Below are positions 44,499 through 53,622 of a stretch of DNA of 64,000 nt, one piece after another. The stretch's first letter is position 1. The number at the start of each line of letters is the position of its first letter. The notes below the pieces were generated by a model. It saw nothing but the letters and a program-made list of their open reading frames with translations, ran no database searches and was not told the DNA's origin. Made by a program: the position numbers and the translations under genes. Source of the DNA: Schwartzia succinivorans DSM 10502 (GTDB lineage Bacteria; Bacillota; Negativicutes; Selenomonadales; Selenomonadaceae); contig NZ_FQUG01000008.1 in the NCBI RefSeq assembly GCF_900129225.1, positions 38,525 to 102,524 on the forward strand, in the 5' to 3' direction.

Positions 44499-44668
44499 TT
44501 TACTTCCATTTAGAGTTTGCTGCTAATCGGCTCGGGCACGACAGTGGATTCGCGGGCGACGTGCATAAAAGCCTCCCTCGGGGAGGGAGGTGGCACGCCG
44601 CAGGCGTGACGGAGGGAGTGTGTACAGCTGGCCGCGGGAAAAGAAGAAAGCGAAGCGTTAAAAAGGAA
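44499..44668 (-). repeat. R1 repeat fragment, inverted orientation
   Basis: It runs from TACTTCCATTTAGAG through GGGCACGACAGTGGATTCGC and GAGGGAGGTGGCACGC to GAAGCGTTAAAAAGG, matching the middle of the inverted units at 41-42 kb. It marks the right border of the methyltransferase-HNH-TA island. Confidence 0.85.
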
Positions 44669-44705
44669 GGCTTATCATAGACAAGCCTTCCTCAAAACAT
44701 CATAT

Positions 44706-46154
44706 TCAGGAGTACTCTCCTTTTTTCGGATCATAGGTATTTTTGTGTACCCCATTTTCGTCAAAAATATCAATCGGGTCCATTGTAAGCTTTCCGTTCA
44801 GTATACGAATGGAAGGTGTCGTAACGGTAAGTCCGTAAAACTCTATCCGCGCATTCCAGAATTTCAGGTCCTTGTACTCACTCTTGAATCTTCCGCTCAG
44901 CCGTTTGAACGGAATAATACGGTACGTTCCTTTCCCTGAGGTAAATTCTCCGCTTATGACAGTCTTTCGCGGATTTTCATCACCCTCTACGAGTATATCC
45001 AGGTCAACAAGGCAGGAAAGTCCGCTTTTTTTCAGTCCCTGCGATGCCTGCAGTCCTGTGCCCTTTCCGCGGATTATATATCCTCTTGTATCAAAGTCAT
45101 ATTCTCCGTCAGCGATAATTTTTCCGCCAAATACGTCAGCATCCACGTTGTCAAATATCAGCTTGCCTTCCTCGAGATGAATCAGGCCGTCAACATCGTA
45201 GAAATCAAAGCCCGGTATGTGAAGCTCTTTCATGTAAACACTTCCGTAGCTTTCGGGGGCACTTACAGGGCCTTCAAAATATGTGTTCAGCGACATGCGG
45301 TCGTTGACATTCATGCCAAAGCCAAGAGACGACGGCTTTACTTCGTTGAACCGCACATTGATATCACATATAGGAACAGGTTTTTCTCTGAAATCAATAC
45401 CACCTTCAATATCCATCCCCGAGCCGACCATTGTTCCGCCAAAGGTTCCTGTTTTCAGGTCTATGTAGACGCTCTTTTCCGTGTCCAGATCCATATCAAT
45501 ATATACGCGGCTGAGGACATAATGCTGCCCCTTTGCGAAAAGCTCCATTCTGCAGTCATTGAAATCGATTGCTAGCTTAAGATGCTTTCCCTTTGCGGAT
45601 ATATTGTGCCATTCTCTTTCGATTTTTGCTCTCTGATTGTCACGCTTTTCCTTTCCTATTCTTCTGCGTTCCTCATGGCTTTTATCCCGCAGATTGACCT
45701 TGTTTTCCCAGCCCTCCTCCAGCTTTTTCTGCTCCTTCAATGCTTCCGACTGGCGCAAGAAGTCGACCTGCATTTTTTCGTTCAGGCGGACAGCAAATGT
45801 CGCATTGTTAAGAACAAGCTCCTGCAGCGTCGTAGACTTGATATTTTTCATCGCCACATCCCATACGCGAACCTTGAAGCTTCCGCTGGGGACAATCATG
45901 ATAGGCTCTCCTGTGGGATCGCGCCACTCAAGATTTTCGAAATAAACCGAGCCATTTATGTGAGCTGTAATCGTCTCAACCGTTATTGTTCCCCGAAGAA
46001 GCGTCTGCTTCTCCATTTCCTTGTTGAAAATATACGCAGCTCCGTGGCTGAGCATCCTCAAAAATGACACGATTAAGACAACTGCCAAAAACACGAATGC
46101 CAGCGAATATTCCCAAAATCTTTTATGCTTTTTTATCTTCTCCCATATCCGCAT
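44706..46154 (-). CDS. AsmA/TamB-like envelope protein (482 aa)
   Basis: One N-terminal membrane helix (about 16-40, YSLAFVFLAVVLIVSFL) is followed by a long beta-rich domain with repeated short strands (GTFGGTMVGSGMDIEGGIDF, DADVFGGKIIADGEYDFDTR) and one charged helical insertion (about 140-195). This is the pattern of AsmA-like proteins that span the periplasm and help lipid transport to the outer membrane in diderms. ATG at 46154 follows GGGGGAG. It lies just downstream of the DUF2905 gene. Confidence 0.75.
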   Translation of the reverse strand: MRIWEKIKKHKRFWEYSLAFVFLAVVLIVSFLRMLSHGAAYIFNKEMEKQTLLRGTITVETITAHINGSVYFENLEWRDPTGEPIMIVPSGSFKVRVWDVAMKNIKSTTLQELVLNNATFAVRLNEKMQVDFLRQSEALKEQKKLEEGWENKVNLRDKSHEERRRIGKEKRDNQRAKIEREWHNISAKGKHLKLAIDFNDCRMELFAKGQHYVLSRVYIDMDLDTEKSVYIDLKTGTFGGTMVGSGMDIEGGIDFREKPVPICDINVRFNEVKPSSLGFGMNVNDRMSLNTYFEGPVSAPESYGSVYMKELHIPGFDFYDVDGLIHLEEGKLIFDNVDADVFGGKIIADGEYDFDTRGYIIRGKGTGLQASQGLKKSGLSCLVDLDILVEGDENPRKTVISGEFTSGKGTYRIIPFKRLSGRFKSEYKDLKFWNARIEFYGLTVTTPSIRILNGKLTMDPIDIFDENGVHKNTYDPKKGEYS

Positions 46155-46176
46155 AACATTCTCCCCCTGTAATGCT

Positions 46177-46392
46177 TCAGCGGAACAGCAAATTAGCAAG
46201 TATTGTCAGCACAATGCTCAATATGACGCTGGATGCCAGTGGAAATGAAAAGGACGTATTTCCGCTCTGCCAGTGAAAATCTCCCGGCAGACCGCCAAGG
46301 GGCAGAAATTTGCCGCCAAAATGTACAAGCGCGCCAACGACAAAAAGCGTGCCTCCCAAAAGCATCATCGTGCGTCCAAAATCATGAAACAT
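46177..46392 (-). CDS. DUF2905 small membrane protein (71 aa)
   Basis: Two membrane helices (GRTMMLLGGTLFVVGALVHF and ASSVILSIVLTILANLLFR) around the family signature PLGGLPGDFHWQSGN. The DUF2905 family is widespread and of unknown function. ATG at 46392 has GGTGGTG six bases upstream. It is followed at 22 bases by the AsmA-like gene. Confidence 0.88.
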   Translation of the reverse strand: MFHDFGRTMMLLGGTLFVVGALVHFGGKFLPLGGLPGDFHWQSGNTSFSFPLASSVILSIVLTILANLLFR

Positions 46393-46415
46393 GTTTTTCA
46401 CCACCATTTATTTAA

Positions 46416-46455
46416 TTATAACGCCTTTGTTCCAGTTTTGCCAAAGGCAAAACAA
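46416..46455 (+). repeat. R2 repeat fragment, copy 4
   Basis: Only the left end is present: TTATAACGCC followed by AGTTTTGCC/GGCAAAAC. From 46460 to about 46600 there is other hairpin-rich DNA (GTCACCCC..GGGGGGAC) not matched elsewhere in the window, and no gene. Confidence 0.75.
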
Positions 46456-46717
46456 TAGCATATTCCATAAACTTACCATAGTCACGTCACCCCTATGGGG
46501 GGACACCGGTTTCCCCGACAATACAGGCACAGTACGATAGCGCACACTATCCCCGCAAGTGGGATGACAACACTTTTTTGCTGATATATAATATAAAAAA
46601 TTTATCGTACGGTCTGTTTTAATTGATTATCCCTAATCTTTTCCGAGTAAATTGTTTCCCCTATACCATGCTAAAATTATTCTTCGTCATCCGATTTTTG
46701 CTTAAGGAGTGATTCCC

Positions 46718-47974
46718 ATGTCCAAATCCTATCAGAAGAATGAGCTGGACAGTATCATCAAAATTGACGAACAAAAATGCAAGGGCTGTGACACATGCAC
46801 CGCATTCTGCCCTGCAGATGCTATTGACGGGGCTTACGGTGCTGTTCACAAAATCGACAGCAGCCGCTGCCTGCAGTGCGGTCAGTGCCTAATAAACTGC
46901 CCCTTTGGAGCTATTGATGATACCGTGGATGCGGTAGATTTAGTAATGTCGAAACTCAAGGACGGCAAAACCACTGTCGTTGCCACCATAGCGCCTGCTG
47001 TGCGCGTTGCTCTCGGAGAGGAGTTCGGTATGGAGCCGGGGAAGCTTGTCACCGAGCAGATGTACGGCGCACTGAAGGAAGCAGGCTTCAAAATCATGGA
47101 CGTCAATTTTGCCGCAGACAATACCATCATGGAGGAAGGCACAGAGCTGGTGCACAAAATCCAAAAATACGTTTTGGGGATGGATTCCCATGAAGAACTT
47201 GGTCCCTTACCTCAATTTACTTCCTGCTGCCCTGCGTGGGTTCGCTATATGGAGCTTTACTCTCCCACGCTGAGAAAGCATCTTTCATCTGCGAAATCTC
47301 CGCAGGGAATGGCAGGACCTGTTGCTAAAATATACGGAGCCTCAGAGATATGGAAGGTTGCCCCCGAAAGCATTTTCTGTGTCGGCATCTATCCCTGCAC
47401 CGCCAAGAAAATGGAAGCCTCACGGCCTGAGTTTACAGCGGCAGCTGATTACTGGAAAAAACGCGGACACACCGCCACATATCAGGACACAGATGTTGTC
47501 CTGACCACAAGAGACCTGGCACGCCTTTTGAAGAAGCTTAACATAGACATAACAAACGTTAAACCCGCGGAGGAAAAGGACAATCCTCTTGCGGAATACA
47601 CGGGTGCCGGGACAATATTCGGCGCTACCGGCGGTGTCATGGAAGCGGCGCTCCGCACGGCATACTTTGTGCTGACAGGCGAGGAGCTTTCCCAGCTAAA
47701 ATACGAGCCTGTCCGCGGACTAAAAGAAGTAAAAAAGGCTGACGTGCCAATCAAGCTCAAGAACTCAGGCAAGGAAATCACTCTCAAGGTCGCGGTGGTA
47801 CACGGTACAAAAAATGTGGAACCGCTGCTGGAGGAAGTTAAAGATGGAAAGAGTCCCTATCATTTCATAGAGGTCATGAACTGTCCCGGCGGCTGCGTCA
47901 ACGGCGGCGGGCAGCCCATTAACCCGATGGGCACGTCATGGACCGGTAAATTCAAGGCCTTCCTGCCGTGGTAA
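46718..47974 (+). CDS. hydA: [FeFe] hydrogenase large subunit (418 aa)
   Basis: An N-terminal pair of [4Fe-4S] motifs (CKGCDTCTAFCP and CLQCGQCLINCP) is followed by the H-cluster domain with L1 FTSCCPAWV, L2 PCTAKKMEA and L3 MNCPGGCVNGGGQP complete, so it should be active. The length and the two-ferredoxin form match the Desulfovibrio periplasmic type. ATG at 46718 has AAGGAG eight bases upstream. The adjacent small subunit carries a Tat signal, so HydA is probably exported by hitch-hiking. Confidence 0.93.
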   Translation: MSKSYQKNELDSIIKIDEQKCKGCDTCTAFCPADAIDGAYGAVHKIDSSRCLQCGQCLINCPFGAIDDTVDAVDLVMSKLKDGKTTVVATIAPAVRVALGEEFGMEPGKLVTEQMYGALKEAGFKIMDVNFAADNTIMEEGTELVHKIQKYVLGMDSHEELGPLPQFTSCCPAWVRYMELYSPTLRKHLSSAKSPQGMAGPVAKIYGASEIWKVAPESIFCVGIYPCTAKKMEASRPEFTAAADYWKKRGHTATYQDTDVVLTTRDLARLLKKLNIDITNVKPAEEKDNPLAEYTGAGTIFGATGGVMEAALRTAYFVLTGEELSQLKYEPVRGLKEVKKADVPIKLKNSGKEITLKVAVVHGTKNVEPLLEEVKDGKSPYHFIEVMNCPGGCVNGGGQPINPMGTSWTGKFKAFLPW

Positions 47975-48008
47975 TTATCGGGAATGTGAATGAACAGGAG
48001 GAAATACC

Positions 48009-48314
48009 ATGCAGTATGACTATAAGGAAAAGGAAGTAAAGATAAACCGAAGGGAATTTTTGGGCTTTATCGGCGTTCTTACCGCCGCCATCTGGTCGGG
48101 CCTCTATGCCGTTACAGACGTTTTTGTTGACCGCACAAAATACATCAAAATGCGCACGGCAGGTCTCTATCAGGATGATGAAAAACAGGCAGCTCGGCAA
48201 AGCCACAAGAACAAAAGCCTTATGAACATGTACAAGTCACTGAATTTTTCACCCACCAGTCCTTTGGCCGAGGAGCTGTTTCACACTCATTACATAGACC
48301 GCAGCGTGTTGTAA
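48009..48314 (+). CDS. hydB: [FeFe] hydrogenase small subunit with Tat signal (101 aa)
   Basis: A twin-arginine signal, KINRREFLGFIGVL, opens the protein, followed by the small-subunit domain that wraps HydA (TKYIKMRTAGLYQDDE, SPLAEELFHTHY). The length matches Desulfovibrio HydB. GGAGG precedes the ATG. It lies 34 bases after hydA and 15 before the cytochrome gene, in one operon. Confidence 0.9.
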   Translation: MQYDYKEKEVKINRREFLGFIGVLTAAIWSGLYAVTDVFVDRTKYIKMRTAGLYQDDEKQAARQSHKNKSLMNMYKSLNFSPTSPLAEELFHTHYIDRSVL

Positions 48315-48329
48315 AGGAGGCCTGCTGTT

Positions 48330-48977
48330 ATGGAAAAAGATGAAAAGATTCTGCATCACAGTCTGTCTGTAAGACTGTTCCACTGGAGCCTGGTTCTCGG
48401 CTTTCTGCCTGCAGGATTCACCGGAGTGCTGCTTTTTCTGCGCCCCTTCGGCGATGACATGATGCATCTTGCAATGCAGATTCACATCGCTGGCGCATGG
48501 ATTATGACAATCGGATGTGTATTGTTCTTCGTACTCTGCCCCGGAAGGGTTGCCAGATTCTGGCAGGAAATTTTTCACTGGACAAAGGATGACATTGACT
48601 GGATGAAGGTGTCCGGCGGTTATCCGCATAAAATACTGCTGGGCAGGGAAATAGAGGTTCCGCCGATGGGGAAAATAAATTCCGGACAAAAGCTCATGGG
48701 CATCATGGTCTTTTTCGGCGGCTTCATTATCATCATAACGGGACTGGTGCTTTATGTGGCACTTCCGCTTGTCCCGAAGGAAATTGCGTGGTATGCGGAT
48801 AAAATACATCTGATTGTCGGCATTGCGCTCTTTCTTTGTGTTGTCGGAGGACATATACCTCTCGGAATTTACAACTGGCCCGAATTCGTCAGCATGTTCG
48901 GGAGCGGTCTTCTCAGCAAAAAACACGCCGAAAAACATCATCCTCTCTGGATGGACGAAATCGAAAAAGTAAAATAA
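48330..48977 (+). CDS. Membrane cytochrome b of the hydrogenase (215 aa)
   Basis: Four membrane helices, with histidines placed as heme ligands (SVRLFHWSLVLG, MQIHIAGAWIM, DKIHLIVGIAL, GGHIPLGIYN), as in the formate dehydrogenase gamma / NiFe-hydrogenase cytochrome b family. It would connect periplasmic HydAB to the quinone pool. AAAGGAGG precedes the ATG. A bidirectional terminator follows. Confidence 0.88.
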   Translation: MEKDEKILHHSLSVRLFHWSLVLGFLPAGFTGVLLFLRPFGDDMMHLAMQIHIAGAWIMTIGCVLFFVLCPGRVARFWQEIFHWTKDDIDWMKVSGGYPHKILLGREIEVPPMGKINSGQKLMGIMVFFGGFIIIITGLVLYVALPLVPKEIAWYADKIHLIVGIALFLCVVGGHIPLGIYNWPEFVSMFGSGLLSKKHAEKHHPLWMDEIEKVK

Positions 48978-48980
48978 AAA

Positions 48981-49016
48981 AATACTGCTGCAGCGTATTT
49001 TACACTGCAGCGGTAT
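48981..49016. terminator. Bidirectional terminator between hydrogenase operon and GTPase genes
   Basis: AATACTGCTGCAG pairs with CTGCAGCGGTATT, with T tails in both directions. Confidence 0.85.
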
Positions 49017-49019
49017 TTT

Positions 49020-50090
49020 TTATTTTTCGTTCGCTATTACATTCTCCATGATATCCACCGCAAGCTCGTAGCAGTCCTCAACGTAGCGCTTTCCAAGCTC
49101 TATTGTCATGGCGTAGCCCACGCAGGCAGCAGCCGCCTGTCCCACAAAGGGAACGTATTTTGATAAATTTTTCCCGATAAAGCCTGTGGCTTCCTTCTGC
49201 AGGAAGCTCTTGATGCTCTCTTTTGCCATCAGCGCGAACACGTTCTTTGCTGCGGGCACGATGACCTTGTATTTCCGAAGAGCTGCTTCTGTTTCACCGT
49301 CTATTCCGAAGGAGCTTCTGATGTCTGAAAGCATCTTCCACATCACGCCAATATCAACGCTGACATCAAGTCCCGGGACAGGATTCAGTCCGTTCACTGC
49401 TCCTGCCAGAGCATAGTTTTTGACATTGGCAAGAGCATCTTCGCGCTTGTCCGCCAAATCCTTGAGTGTCGTGGCGCGGAAATTACGCAGGAATTTCGAT
49501 TTCTTCGCCCCCGGTATGTCCGCGTGCTTTATTGCTTCCTTCAGTTCCTCAATGCCCTCGGGATGACGTCCGCAGGAGGTGAAGTAAACAGGCACATCCT
49601 CCTCCATCTTCGCCCTCACGTCCGCAACCACCTCTGCCTTCAGCTCGTCAAGGCTCTTTTCGTCGTCCCAGAGGGAGTCAACGAAGTTCCGCACGATGAA
49701 AAGAGGCTGGCGGTGTCCGCCGTGTTTGTCTGCCCATATTTTAAGGCTTTGGAACATCCTTGTATCCGAGTCATGGAGCTTCCCTGCGAATACAAAGATA
49801 TAGAGGTCGTAGTTCTGCGGCTGGAACTGCTCTACCCAGTCGTCAAATGGAAAACGTGCCGTGCCGTAGCCCGGCAGGTCAACTATGTAGAGCTTGTCCA
49901 GCTTTGCCTCGTCAGCCTCCACAGTGGTATCAGTATGCACGCCTGTCTCAAATATTTTCTTCCCCATGATTCGGTTTATTAGACTGGATTTACCCGCGCC
50001 GGGCTGCCCTATCAGGGCGATTCGCATTTCCTCGTCAATATCTTTTTTTGCCTGATTGAGATTGTTCAAAATTTCTTCCGTCAGTGCCAT
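49020..50090 (-). CDS. IRG-like dynamin-type GTPase, paralog 2 (356 aa)
   Basis: The G domain (about 20-190) has G1 IGQPGAGKSSLI, G3 VDLPGYGTARF and a late base-recognition region (RNFVDSLWDDEK). The C-terminal part is helical with NPVPGLDVSVDIGVMWKM and a Gly/Ala-rich hydrophobic helix (YVPFVGQAAAACVGYAM). This matches immunity-related GTPase-like proteins. It follows its paralog with one codon overlap region and shares its domain plan. The function in bacteria is unknown; membrane binding is inferred from the hydrophobic segments. Confidence 0.85.
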   Translation of the reverse strand: MALTEEILNNLNQAKKDIDEEMRIALIGQPGAGKSSLINRIMGKKIFETGVHTDTTVEADEAKLDKLYIVDLPGYGTARFPFDDWVEQFQPQNYDLYIFVFAGKLHDSDTRMFQSLKIWADKHGGHRQPLFIVRNFVDSLWDDEKSLDELKAEVVADVRAKMEEDVPVYFTSCGRHPEGIEELKEAIKHADIPGAKKSKFLRNFRATTLKDLADKREDALANVKNYALAGAVNGLNPVPGLDVSVDIGVMWKMLSDIRSSFGIDGETEAALRKYKVIVPAAKNVFALMAKESIKSFLQKEATGFIGKNLSKYVPFVGQAAAACVGYAMTIELGKRYVEDCYELAVDIMENVIANEK

Positions 50091-50092
50091 AT

Positions 50093-51181
50093 TTATGCCT
50101 CCTTCAGCAGCAGAAGCTGCGAGTCATCTTCCCACTTCTTTATCTGTTCCTCCATGAGGGCGTCCATGATTTTTTCTGCCGCCTGCTCACAGTCCTTTAT
50201 GTATTCCTCACCTGCATATTCGCAAAGCTTATATCCGAGCCCTGCCGCGAACGCCGTACCGATAAGGGGGATGTATTTTGTAATCTTCTGAACGAACACC
50301 TTTCCAGCGCTGTTTTTCAAAAGCAGCGTGATGCCGTTTTTCGTGGCAAGCTCCAAAACCTGCCTCACAATCGGCATCAGGGAGTACCTGGACAGGTCTT
50401 TGTCATCTATATGGTACGCCTTTCTTATATCGCTGAACATATCCATGTAAAGCGCCATATCCACGCCTATGTCGAGCCCCGGTATAGGGTTCGCGCCGTT
50501 GAGTCCTGCCGCGACCTTATGACCGTCCACGGCTTCCTCCGCCTTCTTTTTGCATTTTTCCAGCCGCTGCATACATTTTCCGTAGAAAACTCCTTCTATC
50601 CGGCTCTGCCATATCTGCCTGTAGTCCATGTCGAAAAAAGCTCTCTCCAGCTCAAGAAAGCCTTTTTTGTATCGGCAGTCCACAAAGTACAGCGGCACAT
50701 CCTCCTCCGTGAGTCCGAGGTGGCTGTATATATCGGCCCGTACATGCTCCAAATCCTCTTTTTCCAGCTCCTCGCCGTGATTCCTGACGAGGAATACCGG
50801 ACGTGGACGCCCGAGGCAGGAGGCGTATTCCCTGAGGTCGGCAAGCATACGGGAATCGTCCTCAGTGAGCTTTCCGCTGAAAACGAATACAAATACGTCG
50901 TACTGCTCAGGGGAAAATTTTTCCTTCCAGTCCTCAAACCTGAACATATCCGTGCCGTAGCCCGGCAGGTCAACGAGGCGGTTAAAGGAATATGTGTATT
51001 CCGCCGCTTCTCTGGTAATATCCGTACCCTGTCCCACCTCTGCGGCTTTTTCACAAAGGAGACCGTTTATAATGCTGGACTTTCCTGCGCCCGGCTGTCC
51101 CACAAATGCGATTTTCGCGTAAGCATCCTCCGTCGCTGAAAGCTCCTCAAGTATTTCCTTGAATTCTTTTTCCAGTCCCAC
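50093..51181 (-). CDS. IRG-like dynamin-type GTPase, paralog 1 (362 aa)
   Basis: G1 VGQPGAGKSSIING, G3 VDLPGYGTDMFRFEDW and RNHGEELEKEDL correspond to the second paralog, as does NPIPGLDIGVDMALYMDMF in the helical domain. The two share the order of motifs but differ in sequence, so the duplication is old. GTG at 51181 is chosen because GGGAGGCG lies about eight bases upstream. It is the first gene of a two-gene unit. Confidence 0.85.
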   Translation of the reverse strand: MGLEKEFKEILEELSATEDAYAKIAFVGQPGAGKSSIINGLLCEKAAEVGQGTDITREAAEYTYSFNRLVDLPGYGTDMFRFEDWKEKFSPEQYDVFVFVFSGKLTEDDSRMLADLREYASCLGRPRPVFLVRNHGEELEKEDLEHVRADIYSHLGLTEEDVPLYFVDCRYKKGFLELERAFFDMDYRQIWQSRIEGVFYGKCMQRLEKCKKKAEEAVDGHKVAAGLNGANPIPGLDIGVDMALYMDMFSDIRKAYHIDDKDLSRYSLMPIVRQVLELATKNGITLLLKNSAGKVFVQKITKYIPLIGTAFAAGLGYKLCEYAGEEYIKDCEQAAEKIMDALMEEQIKKWEDDSQLLLLKEA

Positions 51182-51247
51182 TGACACCGCCTCCCTTCTG
51201 TCCCTATCTGTATTTTATCATAATCATAAAAATGCTCATATCAAAAA

Positions 51248-51460
51248 GGGGCTGTAAAAAAAGCATTTCTTGCCTTCCCCATTGGGGAAGGGGGACCACG
51301 TAGTGGTGGATGAGGTACACCAAGGAAAGCCGCTATTTATGTACATAGCAGGCACTTTGGGGAGCACCTCATCCGAGCCCTTCGGGCCCAAGCCGATATG
51401 CCACAGGCATATCGACACCCCTAAAGGAGAAGGCATTATTGTTGCTTTTTTCACAGCCCC
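51248..51460. repeat. R3 element with 18-base terminal inverted repeats
   Basis: GGGGCTGTAAAAAAAGCA (51248-51265) and TGCTTTTTTCACAGCCCC (51443-51460) are inverted with one mismatch. Inside are CTTCCCCATTGGGGAAG, GACCACGTAGTGGTGGATGA and GCCGATATGCCACAGGCAT. The last resembles the AACATGCCACCGGCATGTT sub-module of R1. It has the form of a small non-autonomous element; no gene inside. Confidence 0.8.
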
Positions 51461-51466
51461 GCATTC

Positions 51467-53476
51467 TTATTTCAAAAGCTCCGTCAGCGTCTCCATCATT
51501 TTCCTGACGTCCACAGGCTTTGCTATGTGGGCGTTCATTCCCACGGACAAAGCTTTTTCAACGTCCTCCTTGAAGGCGTTTGCTGTCATTGCCACAATGG
51601 GGATTTTCGACTTCACAGGGTCTGCCATGACGCGTATCTCCCGTGTTGCCTGATAGCCGTCCATGTTCGGCATCTGAATGTCCATCAGGATGATGTCATA
51701 ATAGTCCGGCGCGGCTTTATCCAGCATGTTTATGCAGACAACGCCGTCCTCGGCATGCTCCACCTCAAGGCCTTTATCCTTCAGAACAGTCATTGTTATT
51801 TCGGCGTTGATTTCGTTGTCCTCCGCAAGGAGCACCCGCTTGCCCCTGACAATTCCTGTATCTTCTTTTTTCGTGCTGTCCTTCCTTAGCTTCACGGTTT
51901 CCTCCGTCACACGGTGCGGAATACGTACCACAAAGGTCGTTCCCTTCCCAAGCTCGCTGAAAACCTCGATGGTTCCATCCATCAGCTCAACAAGCTCCTT
52001 GACGATGTGCATTCCGAGGCCCGTTCCCAGAATACCGCTCTGTGTCGTAGTCGCGGCTCTTGAAAAGGCATCAAAAATCTGCGGAAGATAGTTCTTAGGT
52101 ATGCCGATTCCCGTATCGGAAATCTTCATCTCATACACATATCTGCCGCTCTCGTCCTGCGAAAGCTCCGAAAGCTCAAGGGAGACCGTACCGCCCTTCA
52201 GGGTGTATTTATACGCGTTGCTGATGAGGTTGAGGACAATCTCGCGCATTTTTGTTACATCCATCAGCACCACATCATGCTTTATGTCTGCGGAATATTT
52301 GAAGGTAAGCTTCTTTTCCGCCATCTGCCCCTCAAAGACAGCGCAGATTTCACGGATAAAATCCCGGGCCCTTACGGGAGTCTCGTCCAGCACCGCCTCG
52401 CCGCTCTCAATCCGCGCCATCTCCAGCACGTTGTTTATGAGCGACAGCAGGAAATCATTGGAGGCCTGAATTTTTTTGATGTAGTCCAGCGCCTTTTCTC
52501 GGTCGTCGATATGTTCCTCCAGAAGATTCGTAAAACCGATGATGGCGTTCATCGGAGTGCGTATGTCATGGGACATGTTGAAAAGGAACTTGGACTTCGC
52601 CTTGTTTGCCGCATCGGCAGCCTCCCGTGCAGCCTTGAGCTCCGCCTGTTTTCTCTGCTCCTCCCGCATTACAGCGTCGATGGTCAGAAAACCGCAGGCA
52701 AAATGTACGTTGCCCTCGGCATCCTTCAGGTGGGCGTAGTTCAGCATTACATGATGTCTTGTCCCTGCAGTCTTAACCAGTGTAAATTTGAGTTGGAAGG
52801 TTTTACCCTCCTCAATATGCGCCAAAAGATAGTCAAGGGAGGTTTCCTTGCGTATCTGTTCCTGCTCCTCAGGAGCGACAAAGAAATCAATATAGTCCTT
52901 TACGCTTTCCTCATATACGCGCCCGTCAAAAATTCTGGTCAGGTGGTCATGCCCCTCTGTCATGACGTTGTTTTCAATCATGGATATGCGGTGCTCCACG
53001 GGATTGATGTAAAGAAGCACGTCATACTGGGTAAAAAGCGCATTGATAAGGCGCTGCTTCAGCGGCAGCACCTCTTCAAAACGGTGTCCCTTGCGGTTTT
53101 CAAATTTATCCGACAGGTCGATGATAGAGCCGTGGAGAAGCTTCCCGTCGGAGGTATCAAGAATATCACCCGTTGCATTTATCGGAAGATATTCTCCCGT
53201 TTTTCTCCGCACTCTGTATTCCAGGTCAAAGGCATCCGTCTTTCCGCTGCATACCGCCATCGCCCCGTACTCAACCATTTTACGTTCGTCCGGATGCACG
53301 TGCTCCAGCCAGCACTCAGCCGTATCGGGAAATTCTTCCTTTGACTCATAGCCAAGCATATGACGGATTGCATCGGAAAAATGAATAGACAGGGTAACCC
53401 CGTCTTTATTCAGCCAGGCGTACCATGTACCGGAGCTTACAATTTTCCTCTCATCCGCAGAATCAATGTGAATCAT
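51467..53476 (-). CDS. Hybrid sensor histidine kinase with two PAS domains and receiver (669 aa)
   Basis: PAS-like domains lie at about 10-125 and 140-270. The phosphorylation site is in FLFNMSHDIRTPMNAIIGF (about 315), followed by an ATPase domain with NLISNAYKYT and DTGIGIPKNYLPQIFDAF. The receiver at about 545-665 has the phospho-Asp in IILMDIQMPNMDGYQA. No membrane helix is present, so it senses inside the cell. ATG at 53476 has AAGGA upstream; a TTG 18 bases earlier is less likely. No response regulator gene adjoins. Confidence 0.93.
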   Translation of the reverse strand: MIHIDSADERKIVSSGTWYAWLNKDGVTLSIHFSDAIRHMLGYESKEEFPDTAECWLEHVHPDERKMVEYGAMAVCSGKTDAFDLEYRVRRKTGEYLPINATGDILDTSDGKLLHGSIIDLSDKFENRKGHRFEEVLPLKQRLINALFTQYDVLLYINPVEHRISMIENNVMTEGHDHLTRIFDGRVYEESVKDYIDFFVAPEEQEQIRKETSLDYLLAHIEEGKTFQLKFTLVKTAGTRHHVMLNYAHLKDAEGNVHFACGFLTIDAVMREEQRKQAELKAAREAADAANKAKSKFLFNMSHDIRTPMNAIIGFTNLLEEHIDDREKALDYIKKIQASNDFLLSLINNVLEMARIESGEAVLDETPVRARDFIREICAVFEGQMAEKKLTFKYSADIKHDVVLMDVTKMREIVLNLISNAYKYTLKGGTVSLELSELSQDESGRYVYEMKISDTGIGIPKNYLPQIFDAFSRAATTTQSGILGTGLGMHIVKELVELMDGTIEVFSELGKGTTFVVRIPHRVTEETVKLRKDSTKKEDTGIVRGKRVLLAEDNEINAEITMTVLKDKGLEVEHAEDGVVCINMLDKAAPDYYDIILMDIQMPNMDGYQATREIRVMADPVKSKIPIVAMTANAFKEDVEKALSVGMNAHIAKPVDVRKMMETLTELLK

Positions 53477-53571
53477 AGCGCTGAATCCTTTCAAATCCGC
53501 ATTTGGTAGATTAGCATTACGTATATTTATTTATATTTTACCACATTTACCATATCATCTGCGCAAAAACA

Positions 53572-53607
53572 AAAAGACTTCCATAAGTATTTTCATGAAA
53601 GTCTTTT
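53572..53607 (-). terminator. Terminator at the end of the iron-uptake operon
   Basis: AAAAGACTT (53572-53580) pairs with AAGTCTTTT (53599-53607), with ATG/CAT next to it; the minus-strand tail is TTGTTTTTG. Confidence 0.75.
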
Positions 53608-53622
53608 GCAGGGGGAGATATT

